A stretch of 64,000 bases of DNA from Streptomyces goshikiensis (GTDB lineage: Bacteria; Actinomycetota; Actinomycetes; Streptomycetales; Streptomycetaceae). Positions 16,518 through 24,867 of this stretch are shown here, piece by piece. The first letter of the stretch is position 1, and each line of letters begins with the position of its first letter. The notes beneath the pieces are model-generated. The model ran no database searches. It was not told where the DNA came from and worked only from the letters and a program-made list of their open reading frames with translations. Where the stretch lies: contig NZ_BMVE01000010.1 of the NCBI RefSeq assembly GCF_014650555.1, positions 124,001-188,000 of the forward strand. The letters run 5' to 3'. The position numbers were made by a program, and so were the translations under genes.

Positions 16518-17672
16518 ATGCCCGAGCCCTACGTGGTCGTCGGCACCGGAATCGCCGGTGCCAACGCCGCCCTCACCCTCCGTGCCGAAGGCTACGCCGG
16601 AGACCTCGTCCTCATCGGCGAGGAGCCCGAACTCCCTTACCGCAGACCGCCCTTGTCCAAGGAGATACTCTCCGGGGCGCAGCCCCCGTCGCGGAGCCTG
16701 CTGAGGCCCGCGAGCAGTTGGGCGGAGCAGGACATCGAGCTCCGCACCGGCACCGCCGTCACCGCGTTACGCCCCGCCGAGCGCACCCTCGTCCTCGACG
16801 ACGGCAGCCCGCTCCGCTACGACCGGCTCCTCCTCGCCACCGGCGGCCGCCCCCGCCACCTCCCCGGGACGGAAGGGCTCGCCGGGGTCCACCGGCTGCG
16901 CACCCTCGCCGACGCCCGCGACCTGCGGGCCGCGCTGATCGACGGCGGCCCCGTCCTCGTCGTCGGCGCCGGCCTCATCGGCCTCGAAGTCGCCGCCACC
17001 GCCAGCGGGATGGGCTGCGAGGTCACCGTCACGGAGACCGAGGCGCACCCCCTGCGGCGCGTCCTGCCCGCAGCGATCGCCGACGCCGTCACCGGACTGC
17101 ACCGCGCCCGCGGCGTCGACGTCCGCACCGGCGTCCGCCTCGAACGCTTCGAACGGCAGGGCGACTTCGTGGTCGCCACCGACGCCCGGGGCGCCGCCCT
17201 GTCGGCGCGTACGGTGGTCGTCGCCGTCGGCATGGCCCCCGACACGGACCTCGCCGAACGCGCCGGGCTCAAGGTGGACGACGGCATCGTCGTGGACGCG
17301 TTCGGGGAGACCTCCGTCCCCGGGATCTACGCGGCGGGCGACGTGGCCCGCCGGCCCGCCCGGGCCGACGGCGGCAGCTGCCGCGTCGAACACTGGACCA
17401 ACGCCCAGGACCACGGCGCCGCCGTCGCCCGCAGCATGCTGGGCGTCCCGACCCCCCACACCCCCGTCCCGTGGTTCTGGACCCACCAGTACGGGACCAA
17501 CATCCAGGCGGCCGGCCACCCCCAGGGCCCGGGCACCCTGACGGTGGAGGGAGACCTGGAGGCCCTCGACTTCACGGCGCTCCTCCATCACGAGGACCGG
17601 CTCACGGGGGTGGTCTGCGCCGGCCGCGCCCGCGAGTTCAAGGCGCTGCGCACCCGGCTGGACGCCACGTGA
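16518..17672 (+). CDS. FAD-dependent NAD(P)H-ferredoxin/rubredoxin reductase-like oxidoreductase
   Basis: A 384-residue two-dinucleotide-binding flavoprotein. The FAD Rossmann motif is at the N-terminus (VVGTGIAGANAALTLRAEG). The NAD(P)H-binding motif VLVVGAGLIGLEVAATASGM is near residue 150, and the second FAD motif VPGIYAAGDVA is near residue 270. The C-terminal domain (HWTNAQDHG onward) is that of ferredoxin reductases feeding P450 or Rieske oxygenases. ATG at 16518 is chosen because GGCGGAG lies 6 nt upstream; another ATG at 16503 has no ribosome site. It has no ferredoxin or P450 neighbour, so its partner lies elsewhere. Confidence 0.9.
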   Translation: MPEPYVVVGTGIAGANAALTLRAEGYAGDLVLIGEEPELPYRRPPLSKEILSGAQPPSRSLLRPASSWAEQDIELRTGTAVTALRPAERTLVLDDGSPLRYDRLLLATGGRPRHLPGTEGLAGVHRLRTLADARDLRAALIDGGPVLVVGAGLIGLEVAATASGMGCEVTVTETEAHPLRRVLPAAIADAVTGLHRARGVDVRTGVRLERFERQGDFVVATDARGAALSARTVVVAVGMAPDTDLAERAGLKVDDGIVVDAFGETSVPGIYAAGDVARRPARADGGSCRVEHWTNAQDHGAAVARSMLGVPTPHTPVPWFWTHQYGTNIQAAGHPQGPGTLTVEGDLEALDFTALLHHEDRLTGVVCAGRAREFKALRTRLDAT

Positions 17673-17701
17673 CGACGAAGGCGTGGCGTCGTTGCCCCGA
17701 T

Positions 17702-17959
17702 ATGACCGATCTCATGGTGAAGATGCCGGCCCACTGGCTGGCCACGGTGTTCCTCCTCCTGCGCCGCAGCGCGTCCGGGGAGGTGCAGGCCCTCGCCGCC
17801 GAGTTGCGGCCGTTCACGGAGCAACCCGGACAGCGGGTCCAGGTTCCCCGGGCCGTGGTGCGGCGCACCGAGCTGGCGCTGCACGGGGAACTGGAGCGCA
17901 GCCCCCGGCGGTCCGAGGAGGTCCGCCATCTGATCAGGGCCCGATCGGGCGGCTGGTAA
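17702..17959 (+). CDS. Small hypothetical protein (85 aa)
   Basis: An 85-residue ORF starting at ATG 17702, 29 nt after the reductase gene. It is Arg/Glu-rich and helical, with a short hydrophobic stretch (HWLATVFLLL) near residue 10. I do not recognise a family. Codon third positions are strongly GC-biased as in true genes here, but the alternative strand is also open, so it is only moderately supported. Confidence 0.5.
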   Translation: MTDLMVKMPAHWLATVFLLLRRSASGEVQALAAELRPFTEQPGQRVQVPRAVVRRTELALHGELERSPRRSEEVRHLIRARSGGW

Positions 17960-18081
17960 CCCGTACGGCCTGACCCGCGCGGGACGCTCCAGGTCCTTCC
18001 GGGTCAGGCCGCCGCCCGGCTTGGTCCCCGCTCCGGCGCGCCGCCGCCGTCCGCGGGTTTCGCGGCCTCTAATGTCGCCGC

Positions 18082-18351
18082 ATGGCTGACATGTTCGATC
18101 ACAATCCGCAGGTGTGGACCGCAGGACGGCTCCGCGAGGCGCTGGCCGGTCTGCCCGACGAGACGCCGATCCACGTGGGCGTCGCCGACGGCCCGGGTGA
18201 CTTCGAGGGCTACGGGGAGTACGTCCTCGTGGACGCCGAGCCGGTGGAACTGGACACCGACGGCGAGGAGTCCGGCGAGCCCGGGCCGCGCGTCCAGTTC
18301 ACGCTCTTCGCAGACGCCAAGGCCGGGGTCTACTACCCCGACATGGACTGA
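18082..18351 (+). CDS. Small conserved hypothetical protein (DUF6225-like)
   Basis: An 89-residue acidic protein. WTAGRLREALAGLPDETPIH and the closing strand VQFTLFADAKAGVYYPD resemble the DUF6225-type proteins common in Streptomyces; I name the family from memory. The function is unknown. A TCTAAT hexamer ends 8 nt before the ATG, so the transcript could be leaderless. It lies just upstream of the hydrogenase locus but is separated from it by 251 bp containing a tandem repeat. Confidence 0.72.
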   Translation: MADMFDHNPQVWTAGRLREALAGLPDETPIHVGVADGPGDFEGYGEYVLVDAEPVELDTDGEESGEPGPRVQFTLFADAKAGVYYPDMD

Positions 18352-18352
18352 C

Positions 18353-18432
18353 TCCGGCGGACCGCTCCGGCGGACCGCCCGGCCGTCACCGCTCCGGCGG
18401 ACGGTTCCGGCGGACCGCCCGGCCGGCACCGC
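18353..18432. repeat. Nested tandem repeat (2 x 40 bp, each with 2 x 13 bp) before hypX
   Basis: Unit 1 is 18353-18392 and unit 2 is 18393-18432; they match at 37 of 40 positions. Each unit begins with two 13-bp copies of TCCGGCGGACCGC or a variant, then CCGGCCGKCACCGC. The array lies between the DUF6225-like gene and hypX, in the upstream region of the hydrogenase operon. The rest of that region (18433-18602) shows no clear -35/-10 pair. Confidence 0.85.
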
Positions 18433-18602
18433 CCCGGCCACCCGGGCATCGACCAGGTGGCCGCCGCGGCTCCCACGTCCGGGTGACACCGCCGTAGGCC
18501 TCGGCGATCGGCGGACGGCCGTGTCCGACGATCGCCAGCGGCCGTACCCCGTTCCGGTGTTCCGGCTGCCGATCGCCGAGGTCCGGCCGCTTGGGAGATC
18601 CA

Positions 18603-20378
18603 GTGCACATCCTGCTCGCCGTCAGCGCGTTCAACAGCCTCACGCAGCGCGTCCACGCCGAACTCAGGGACCACGGCCACAGCGTGGCCGTCGAACTCGC
18701 CCTGCCCGGCGGCTCCCTCCCCGACGCCGTCCGCCGCCACCGGCCGGACCTCGTCCTCGCGCCGATGCTGAAGACGGTCGTGCCCCGGGAGGTGTGGTCC
18801 GCCCACACCTGCCTCATCGTCCACCCCGGTCCCCTCGGCGACCGGGGCCCCTCCTCCCTCGACTGGGCCGTCACCCGCGGCGCCACCCGCTGGGGCGTCA
18901 CCGTCCTCCAGGCCGGCGCCGACATGGACGCGGGCGACGTCTGGGCCACCGTCGACTGCCCCGTCCCGCCCCTCGGCAAGAGCGACCTCTACCGCGGCGA
19001 GATCGCCGACGCGGCCCTGACCGCCGTCCTGCTCGCCGTCGACCGCTTCGCCTCCGGCACCCACACCCCGCAGCCGCAGCCCCCCGGCGCCGGCCGCACC
19101 CTGCCCTACCTGCGCCAGGAGTTCCGCCGGATCGACTGGCGGATCGACCCCACCGAGAGCGTCGTACGGGCGCTGCGCGCCGCCGACTCCCGGCCCGGCG
19201 TCCTCGACGACCTGCTGGGCGGCCAGTGGTACCTGCACGGCGGCCATCCGGAGGACCGGCTGCGCGGCCGCCCCGGAGAACTGCTGGCCACCCGCGCGGG
19301 CGCGATCTGCCGGGCGACCCGCGACGGCGCCGTGTGGATCCCCGAGCTGAGGGCCCGCCGCGAGCCCGGCCGGCCCGCCCCCGTCAAACTCCCCGCCGCG
19401 CTCGCCCTCGGGGACCTGCTGCCGCCACTGCCCGAGATCCCCGCGCCGCAGCAGCCCGACCCGCGCGTACGCACCTGGTCCGACATCGGCTACGAGGAGC
19501 GCGACGGGGCCGGCTTCCTGTCGTTCTCCTTCCCCGGCGGCGCGATGAGCACCGGGCAGTGCCGGCGGCTGCTCGCCGCCTACCGGGAGGCCTGCTCCCG
19601 GCCCACCTCCGTACTCGTCCTCGGTGGCGGCCGCGACTTCTTCTCCAACGGAATCCACCTCGGCGTCATCGAGGCGGCCGCCGACCCGGGCGCCGAGTCC
19701 TGGGCCAACATCAACGCCATGGACGACCTGGTCGAGGCCGTCCTGACCACCACCGACAAGCTCGTCGTCGCGGCCCTCGGCGGCAACGCGGCCGCCGGCG
19801 GCGCCATGCTCGCGCTCGCCGCCGACGAGGTCTGGTGCAGGGCCGGGGCCGTCATCAACCCGCACTACCGGCTGATGGGCCTGTACGGCTCGGAGTACTG
19901 GACGTACACCCTGCCCCGCCGGACCGGGACCGGCGTCGCCGAGCGCCTCACCGCCGAGGCCCTGCCGCTCAGTGCCGAGGCCGCCCAGCGGCTCGGCCTG
20001 TCCGACCGGACCGTCGCCTGCGCTCCCGGGGCCTTCGCCGACGAGACCGCCCGCCTCGCCGCCCTGCTGGCGCGGTCGCCCGGCACCCGGTCCCGGATCG
20101 CCGCGAAGAAGGCCCGGCGCGACCGCGACGAGGCGGAGCGGCCGCTCGCCGCCTACCGGGAGGCCGAGCTGACCCGGATGCGCGTGACCTTCTTCGACCC
20201 GCAGGCCCCGTACCACGCGCTGCGCCGTGCCTTCGTACGCAAGGAGCCCCCGGACGGCACCCCGCCGCACCTCGCCCGAACGGCAGCCGGACGACACCGG
20301 GCGCCGCTCCCCTTCCGGCGGCCCGGCGTCACTGGACCGGCCCAGCAAGACAGGGCGCGGGCCACGGGCGGCTGCTAG
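18603..20378 (+). CDS. hypX: HypX/HoxX: aerobic CO-ligand synthase for [NiFe]-hydrogenase
   Basis: A 591-residue two-domain protein. Residues 1-280 resemble 10-formyl-THF hydrolase/formyltransferases (VHPGPLGDRGPSSLDWA). Residues about 290-540 resemble enoyl-CoA hydratase/isomerase (LVLGGGRDFFSNGIHLG; ALGGNAAAGGAMLAL, with oxyanion-hole glycines). HypX makes CO from formyl-tetrahydrofolate via formyl-CoA, supplying the active-site CO ligand in air. A TTG at 18591 is possible, but GTG at 18603 with GGGAG 5 nt upstream is better. It opens the hydrogenase locus 121 bp before hhyS. Its presence fits an enzyme matured under oxic conditions. The last 45 residues are low-complexity. Confidence 0.93.
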   Translation: MHILLAVSAFNSLTQRVHAELRDHGHSVAVELALPGGSLPDAVRRHRPDLVLAPMLKTVVPREVWSAHTCLIVHPGPLGDRGPSSLDWAVTRGATRWGVTVLQAGADMDAGDVWATVDCPVPPLGKSDLYRGEIADAALTAVLLAVDRFASGTHTPQPQPPGAGRTLPYLRQEFRRIDWRIDPTESVVRALRAADSRPGVLDDLLGGQWYLHGGHPEDRLRGRPGELLATRAGAICRATRDGAVWIPELRARREPGRPAPVKLPAALALGDLLPPLPEIPAPQQPDPRVRTWSDIGYEERDGAGFLSFSFPGGAMSTGQCRRLLAAYREACSRPTSVLVLGGGRDFFSNGIHLGVIEAAADPGAESWANINAMDDLVEAVLTTTDKLVVAALGGNAAAGGAMLALAADEVWCRAGAVINPHYRLMGLYGSEYWTYTLPRRTGTGVAERLTAEALPLSAEAAQRLGLSDRTVACAPGAFADETARLAALLARSPGTRSRIAAKKARRDRDEAERPLAAYREAELTRMRVTFFDPQAPYHALRRAFVRKEPPDGTPPHLARTAAGRHRAPLPFRRPGVTGPAQQDRARATGGC

Positions 20379-20499
20379 CAAGAAGGGTGGGACCGGCAGC
20401 CGGGAACCCCCCGGCGCGGGCCCGCCCCGCTCGACCCGGCTCCGTACGCGCGAGCCCCCATCCACCTCCCCCCGCATCCCTTCCCAAGGAGCGATCCTC

Positions 20500-21555
20500 A
20501 TGGATGCAGCAACGCCGAGCACGGTAGAGGACCCTCCGATCCACATCCTCTGGATCAACGCGGGACTGAGCTGCGACGGCGACTCAGTGTCCCTGACGGC
20601 GGCCATGCAGCCCAGCATCGAGGAGATCGTGACGGGCACCCTCCCGGGCCTGCCCAAGATCGCCGTGCACTGGCCGCTGATCGACTTCGAGTGCGGTCCG
20701 GTCGGCGGCGCCGACACGTTCATCGAATGGTTCTTCAAGGGGGAGCGGGGCGAGATCGACCCGTTCGTCCTGGTCGTCGAGGGCTCGATCCCCAACGAGA
20801 AGATCAAGCCCGAGGGCTACTGGTGCGGCTTCGGCGACGACCCGGAGACCGGCCAGCCCATCACCACCAGCGAGTGGATCGACCGGCTGGCGCCCAAGGC
20901 CCTCGCCGTGGTCGCGATCGGCACCTGCGCCACGTACGGCGGCATCCACGCCATGGAGGGCAACCCCACCGGCGCCATGGGCCTGCCCGACTACCTGGGC
21001 TGGGACTGGAAGTCGCACGCCGGCATCCCGATCGTGTGCGTGCCGGGCTGTCCGATCCAGCCCGACAACTTCTCCGAGACCCTCACGTACCTGCTCTACC
21101 AGGCCGCAGGCTCCGCCCCGATGATCCCGCTCGACGACAAGCTGCGCCCCACCTGGCTGTTCGGCGCCACCGTCCACGAGGGCTGCGACCGGGCCGGCTA
21201 CTACGAGCAGGGCGAGTTCGCGCACACCTACGACTCGCCCAAGTGCCTGGTGAAGCTCGGCTGCTGGGGCCCGGTCGTGAAGTGCAACGTGCCCAAGCGC
21301 GGCTGGATGAACGGCATCGGCGGCTGCCCCAACGTCGGCGGCATCTGCATCGCCTGCACCATGCCCGGCTTCCCCGACAAGTTCATGCCGTTCATGGACG
21401 AGCCGCCCGGGGCCACCGTGTCCACCGCGGCCAGCGGGGCGTACGGGATGGTCATCCGCCGGCTCCGGGCGATCACGCTGCACACCGTGGACCAGGAGCC
21501 GAAGTGGCGCCGCGCCGGCAAGAAGCTGGCCACCGGCTACCGCCCGCCCTGGTGA
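20500..21555 (+). CDS. hhyS: [NiFe]-hydrogenase small subunit, actinobacterial (group 1h/5) type
   Basis: A 351-residue iron-sulfur electron-transfer subunit. The proximal-cluster motif reads LSCDGDSVSL, with Cys25 and Asp28. Asp replaces the second Cys of the usual CxxC, the hallmark 3Cys-1Asp proximal cluster of the O2-insensitive actinobacterial enzymes. Further ligands are in IGTCATYGG, VPGCPIQPDN, HEGCDRAGYYEQGEF, KLGCWGPVVKCN and GGCPNVGGICIACTMPGF. No twin-arginine signal and no C-terminal membrane helix are present, so it is cytoplasmic. ATG at 20500 follows AAGGAG. It pairs with hhyL 92 bp downstream. The group call is firm from length, the Asp and the gene neighbourhood. Confidence 0.96.
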   Translation: MDAATPSTVEDPPIHILWINAGLSCDGDSVSLTAAMQPSIEEIVTGTLPGLPKIAVHWPLIDFECGPVGGADTFIEWFFKGERGEIDPFVLVVEGSIPNEKIKPEGYWCGFGDDPETGQPITTSEWIDRLAPKALAVVAIGTCATYGGIHAMEGNPTGAMGLPDYLGWDWKSHAGIPIVCVPGCPIQPDNFSETLTYLLYQAAGSAPMIPLDDKLRPTWLFGATVHEGCDRAGYYEQGEFAHTYDSPKCLVKLGCWGPVVKCNVPKRGWMNGIGGCPNVGGICIACTMPGFPDKFMPFMDEPPGATVSTAASGAYGMVIRRLRAITLHTVDQEPKWRRAGKKLATGYRPPW

Positions 21556-21566
21556 CCTGACCCGCC

Positions 21567-21597
21567 GGACCCGGGCCGCGCCCCGCGGCCCGGGTCC
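21567..21597 (+). promoter_or_regulatory. Very stable hairpin between hhyS and hhyL
   Basis: A perfect 13-bp GC-rich stem (21567-21579 with 21585-21597) has a 5-nt loop and starts 12 nt after the hhyS stop. There is no U-tract. It may stabilise the hhyS message, attenuate read-through into hhyL or set subunit ratio; it could also be a leaky terminator. Confidence 0.6.
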
Positions 21598-21647
21598 CTC
21601 ACGTCCAGTTCACGCCCCCCAGTCCAAGAAGGGTCACGGAAGACAAG

Positions 21648-23432
21648 ATGGCACCGAAGACGAAGGCGGCCGGTGACGGCAGCGGGCTGGTCGAGATGGC
21701 CTGGGATCCGATCACCCGGATCGTGGGCAGCCTCGGCATCCACACGAAGATCGACTTCAAGCAGAAGCGGGTCGCGGAGTGCTACAGCACCTCGTCGGTC
21801 TTCCGCGGGTACAGCGTCTTCATGCGCGGCAAGGACCCCCGCGACGCGCACTTCATCACCAGCCGCATCTGCGGCATCTGCGGCGACAACCACGCCACCT
21901 GCTCCGTGTACGCCCAGAACATGGCGTACGGCGTGAAGCCGCCGCACCTCGCCGAGTGGATCATCAACCTCGGTGAGTCGGCGGAGTACATGTTCGACCA
22001 CAACATCTTCCAGGAGAACCTGGTCGGGGTCGACTACTGCGAGAAGATGGTCCGCGAGACCAACCCGGGCGTCCTGGAACTCGCCGAGCGCACCCCTTCC
22101 CCGCACGCCGGGGAACACGGCTACAAGACCATCGCCGACATCATGCGCTCCCTCAACCCCATCGAGGGCGAGTTCTACCGCGAGGCGCTCCAGGTGAGCC
22201 GCTACACGCGCGAGATGTTCTGCCTGATGGAGGGCCGCCACGTGCACCCCTCCACCCTCTACCCGGGCGGCGTCGGCACCATCGCCTCCGTCCAGCTCTT
22301 CACGGACTACATGAGCCGCCTCATGCGGTACTGCGAGTTCATGAAGCGCGTCGTCCCGCTCCACGACGACCTCTTCGACTTCTTCTACGAGGCGCTGCCC
22401 GGGTACGAGGAGGTCGGCCGCCGGCGCGTCCTGCTCGGCTGCTGGGGCGCCCTCAACGACCCCGAGTACTGCGACTTCACGTACGCCAACATGACCGACT
22501 GGGGACGGAAGATGTTCGTCACCCCCGGCGTGGTGGTGGACGGCAAACTGGTCACCAACGACCTCACCGAGATCAACCTCGGCATCCGCATCCTGCTCGG
22601 CAGCTCGTACTACGACGACTGGCAGGGCCAGGAGAAGTTCGTCACCCACGACCCGCTCGGCAACCCGGTGGACGCCCGCCACCCGTGGAACCAGCACACC
22701 ATCCCCGCCCCGCAGAAGCGGAACTTCGACGACAAGTACAGCTGGGTGATGTCGCCGCGCTGGTTCGACGGCAAGGACCACCTCGCGCTCGACACCGGCG
22801 GCGGCCCCATCGCCCGCCTGTGGTCCACCGCGCTGTCCGGCCTCGTGCACACCGACTACGTGCAGGCGACCGGCCACAGCGTGGTCATCACCCTGCCGAA
22901 GACGATGACCAAGCCCGAGACCCGCTTCGAGTGGAAGATCCCGAAGTGGAGCAACGCGCTGGAGCGCAACCGCGCCCGCACGTACTTCCAGGCGTACGCG
23001 GCCGCCATCGCGCTGCACTGCGCCGAGAAGGGACTCGCCGAGGTCCGCGCCGGACGCACCCAGACCTGGGAGAAGTTCGAGGTCCCGGACGAGGGCCTGG
23101 GGGTCGGCTTCACCGAGGCCGTCCGCGGCGTGCTCTCGCACCACATGGTGATCCGCGACGGCAAGATCGCCAACTACCACCCGTACCCGCCGACCCCGTG
23201 GAACGCCAGCACCCGCGACACCTTCGGCACGCCCGGCCCCTACGAGGACGCCGTGCAGAACACCCCGATCTTCGAGGAGAACACCCCGGAGAACTTCAAG
23301 GGCATCGACATCATGCGCGCCGTGCGCAGCTTCGACCCCTGTCTGCCGTGCGGCGTCCACATGTACGTCGGCAGCGGCAAGACGGTCAAGCAGATGCACG
23401 TCCCCACCGGCCTGAGCGGGCTGGGCGGATGA
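21648..23432 (+). CDS. hhyL: [NiFe]-hydrogenase large (catalytic) subunit
   Basis: A 594-residue subunit bearing the Ni-Fe site. The N-terminal motif SRICGICGDNHAT supplies Cys75 and Cys78, and the C-terminal motif DPCLPCGVH supplies Cys565 and Cys568. A 23-residue tail after His571 is the expected cleavable maturation peptide, removed by the endopeptidase encoded at 26983. It oxidises H2, in this group down to atmospheric levels, passing electrons through HhyS. The start is ATG at 21648 after AAGGGTCACGGAAG. Its stop overlaps the next gene's ATG (ATGA), beginning a translationally coupled run of six genes. Confidence 0.97.
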   Translation: MAPKTKAAGDGSGLVEMAWDPITRIVGSLGIHTKIDFKQKRVAECYSTSSVFRGYSVFMRGKDPRDAHFITSRICGICGDNHATCSVYAQNMAYGVKPPHLAEWIINLGESAEYMFDHNIFQENLVGVDYCEKMVRETNPGVLELAERTPSPHAGEHGYKTIADIMRSLNPIEGEFYREALQVSRYTREMFCLMEGRHVHPSTLYPGGVGTIASVQLFTDYMSRLMRYCEFMKRVVPLHDDLFDFFYEALPGYEEVGRRRVLLGCWGALNDPEYCDFTYANMTDWGRKMFVTPGVVVDGKLVTNDLTEINLGIRILLGSSYYDDWQGQEKFVTHDPLGNPVDARHPWNQHTIPAPQKRNFDDKYSWVMSPRWFDGKDHLALDTGGGPIARLWSTALSGLVHTDYVQATGHSVVITLPKTMTKPETRFEWKIPKWSNALERNRARTYFQAYAAAIALHCAEKGLAEVRAGRTQTWEKFEVPDEGLGVGFTEAVRGVLSHHMVIRDGKIANYHPYPPTPWNASTRDTFGTPGPYEDAVQNTPIFEENTPENFKGIDIMRAVRSFDPCLPCGVHMYVGSGKTVKQMHVPTGLSGLGG

Positions 23433-23950
23433 GCGCCGCCGTCACCGACGCCCGGCAGGCGGGCCGGCGGGTCGACGAGGTCCTCGACCGGCTCGCCGCC
23501 ACCGGCGACCGGGAGGCGAGCGCGGCCGCCGAGGAACTCGTGCGGGTGCTCATGGAGTTCTACGGCGCCGGGCTCGCCCGTGTCGTGGAGCGGATGGGGC
23601 AGGGAACGCTGTCCGGGATGCTGGACGACGAGCTGGTGGCGGGGCTGCTGGCGCTGCACGACCTGAACCCCGAGGACCTGCCCACCCGGATCGGGCGCGC
23701 CCTCGCGACGGTACGGGAGCCGGTCGAACTGCTCGGCTTCGACGAGGCCACCGCCACCGTGCGGCTGCGCACCGAGGCGAGCGGCGGCTGCGGATGCGGC
23801 GGTTCGGGCGACGCGGTGCGACAGGCCGCCGAGGACGCGCTGGCCTGCTTCGCGCCCGAAGTGACCGCGGTGGAGCTGGAAACGGCCCCGAAGTCCGCGC
23901 CGCTGCTCCAGATCGGCACCCGCCCGCAGACCCCGGCGCGGGTGCGATGA
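23429..23950 (+). CDS. NifU-like hydrogenase-associated protein
   Basis: A 173-residue protein overlapping hhyL by 4 nt. The N-terminal two-thirds are helical (VDEVLDRLAATGDREAS; VVERMGQGTLSGMLDDELVA). The C-terminal part resembles the NifU/Nfu scaffold domain: VRLRTEASGGCGCGGSGDAV, with a CxC in place of the usual CxxC, followed by an alternating helix-strand pattern. Nfu domains carry or transfer Fe-S clusters, so it may load or repair the clusters of HhyS. The placement directly after hhyL is consistent. The exact role is unproven. Confidence 0.78.
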   Translation: MSAAVTDARQAGRRVDEVLDRLAATGDREASAAAEELVRVLMEFYGAGLARVVERMGQGTLSGMLDDELVAGLLALHDLNPEDLPTRIGRALATVREPVELLGFDEATATVRLRTEASGGCGCGGSGDAVRQAAEDALACFAPEVTAVELETAPKSAPLLQIGTRPQTPARVR

Positions 23951-24867
23951 GCGCCTCCCACGCGGGGGACGCCCCTGCCGCGTCGCGGGACGTACCGATC
24001 CCCCCGGGCGCGGGCGGTGCGTCCGGCGCGGCCGGCGCGCCAGGCGCGTCCGGCCAGCTCGGCTCGGCCGGCTCGCTCGGCCAGCTCGGCGCGCCAGGTA
24101 CGTCCGGCCAGCCCGGCCAGCCCGGCGCGGCTGGCGCGTTCGGTGCGCCCGGCGCGGCCGGTACGTCCGGCGCGCCCGGTGCGGTCGGTGCGGTCGGGCC
24201 GTTCGGGACGCACGGGCCGCTCGGTGGTCGGGGGCTGGGCGGTGCGCGGGGGTTGCGGCGGTTCGCGGGGCGCCGGGCGCCCCGGCCCGAGGTCTGCGAG
24301 CTGTGCGGGGTGGCGGTCGCCGAGGACGCCCACCGCCACCTCGTGGAGGTCGAGAAGCGCTCCCTGGTCTGCGCCTGCACCGCCTGCGCCCTGCTCTTCG
24401 ACCGGCCGGGCGCCGGCAGCGGCCGGTTCCGCCTCGTCCCGCGGCGCTACCTCGCCGACCCCGGGCACCCGCTCGACGACGGCGCCTGGGAACTGCTGCA
24501 GATCCCGGTCGGCGTCGCCTTCTTCTTCCGCAACGCCTCCCTCGACCGCCTCGTCGCGCTCTACCCGAGCCCGGCGGGCGCCACCGAGAGCGAACTCGAC
24601 CCGGAGACCTGGCAGACCGTACTCGGCGCCGGCCGGCTCGCCGCGCTCCTCGAACCCGACGTGGAGGCGCTGCTGCTGCGCCGCGCCGAGGGCCGGACCG
24701 AGTGCTACCTGGTGCCGATCGACGTCTGTTACGAGCTCGTCGGGCGGATGCGGATGCTGTGGACCGGCTTCGACGGCGGAGCCGAGGCCCGCGCCGCGCT
24801 GCGGACCTTCTTCGAAGCGGTCGAACGGCGCGCCAAGGTCCCGGCGGGGGAGGAGCGCCGGCCATGA
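23947..24867 (+). CDS. DUF5947-like hydrogenase accessory protein with N-terminal collagen-like Gly-X-Y domain
   Basis: A 306-residue protein, coupled by ATGA to both neighbours. Residues 21-104 are 28 uninterrupted Gly-X-Y triplets, a collagen-like tract. From residue 113 the conserved domain begins with VCELCGVAVAED and ACTACALLFDRP, two Cys pairs typical of a rubredoxin-like metal site. It is followed by a beta-rich region (VGVAFFFRN) and YLVPIDVCYELVGRMRM. The conserved part alone is about 195 residues; I know this family (DUF5947) only as an uncharacterised gene beside actinobacterial hydrogenases. A one-electron rubredoxin-type carrier or an assembly factor is a reasonable guess; no function is established. 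Confidence 0.8.
   Translation: MSASHAGDAPAASRDVPIPPGAGGASGAAGAPGASGQLGSAGSLGQLGAPGTSGQPGQPGAAGAFGAPGAAGTSGAPGAVGAVGPFGTHGPLGGRGLGGARGLRRFAGRRAPRPEVCELCGVAVAEDAHRHLVEVEKRSLVCACTACALLFDRPGAGSGRFRLVPRRYLADPGHPLDDGAWELLQIPVGVAFFFRNASLDRLVALYPSPAGATESELDPETWQTVLGAGRLAALLEPDVEALLLRRAEGRTECYLVPIDVCYELVGRMRMLWTGFDGGAEARAALRTFFEAVERRAKVPAGEERRP
24007..24258 (+). repeat. Gly-X-Y (collagen-like) coding repeat
   Basis: A 252-bp degenerate tandem array of 9-bp units (GGC followed by two variable codons) encodes 28 Gly-X-Y triplets without interruption. X is mostly Ala, Gln, Thr or Pro. Y is Pro, Ala, Ser, Val or Leu. GGCGCGCCAGGC-like segments recur, consistent with slippage expansion. Confidence 0.9.

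Noticed and set aside
20500..20575. Twin-arginine signal on the hydrogenase small subunit
   Set aside because: The first 25 residues contain no RRxFxK motif and no hydrophobic signal helix before the proximal-cluster Cys.
24007..24258. Gly-X-Y tract as an artefact of reading a shadow frame
   Set aside because: It is continuous and in frame with the conserved Cys-rich domain and with the ATGA overlaps at both ends, so it belongs to the real gene, though a later start is not excluded.
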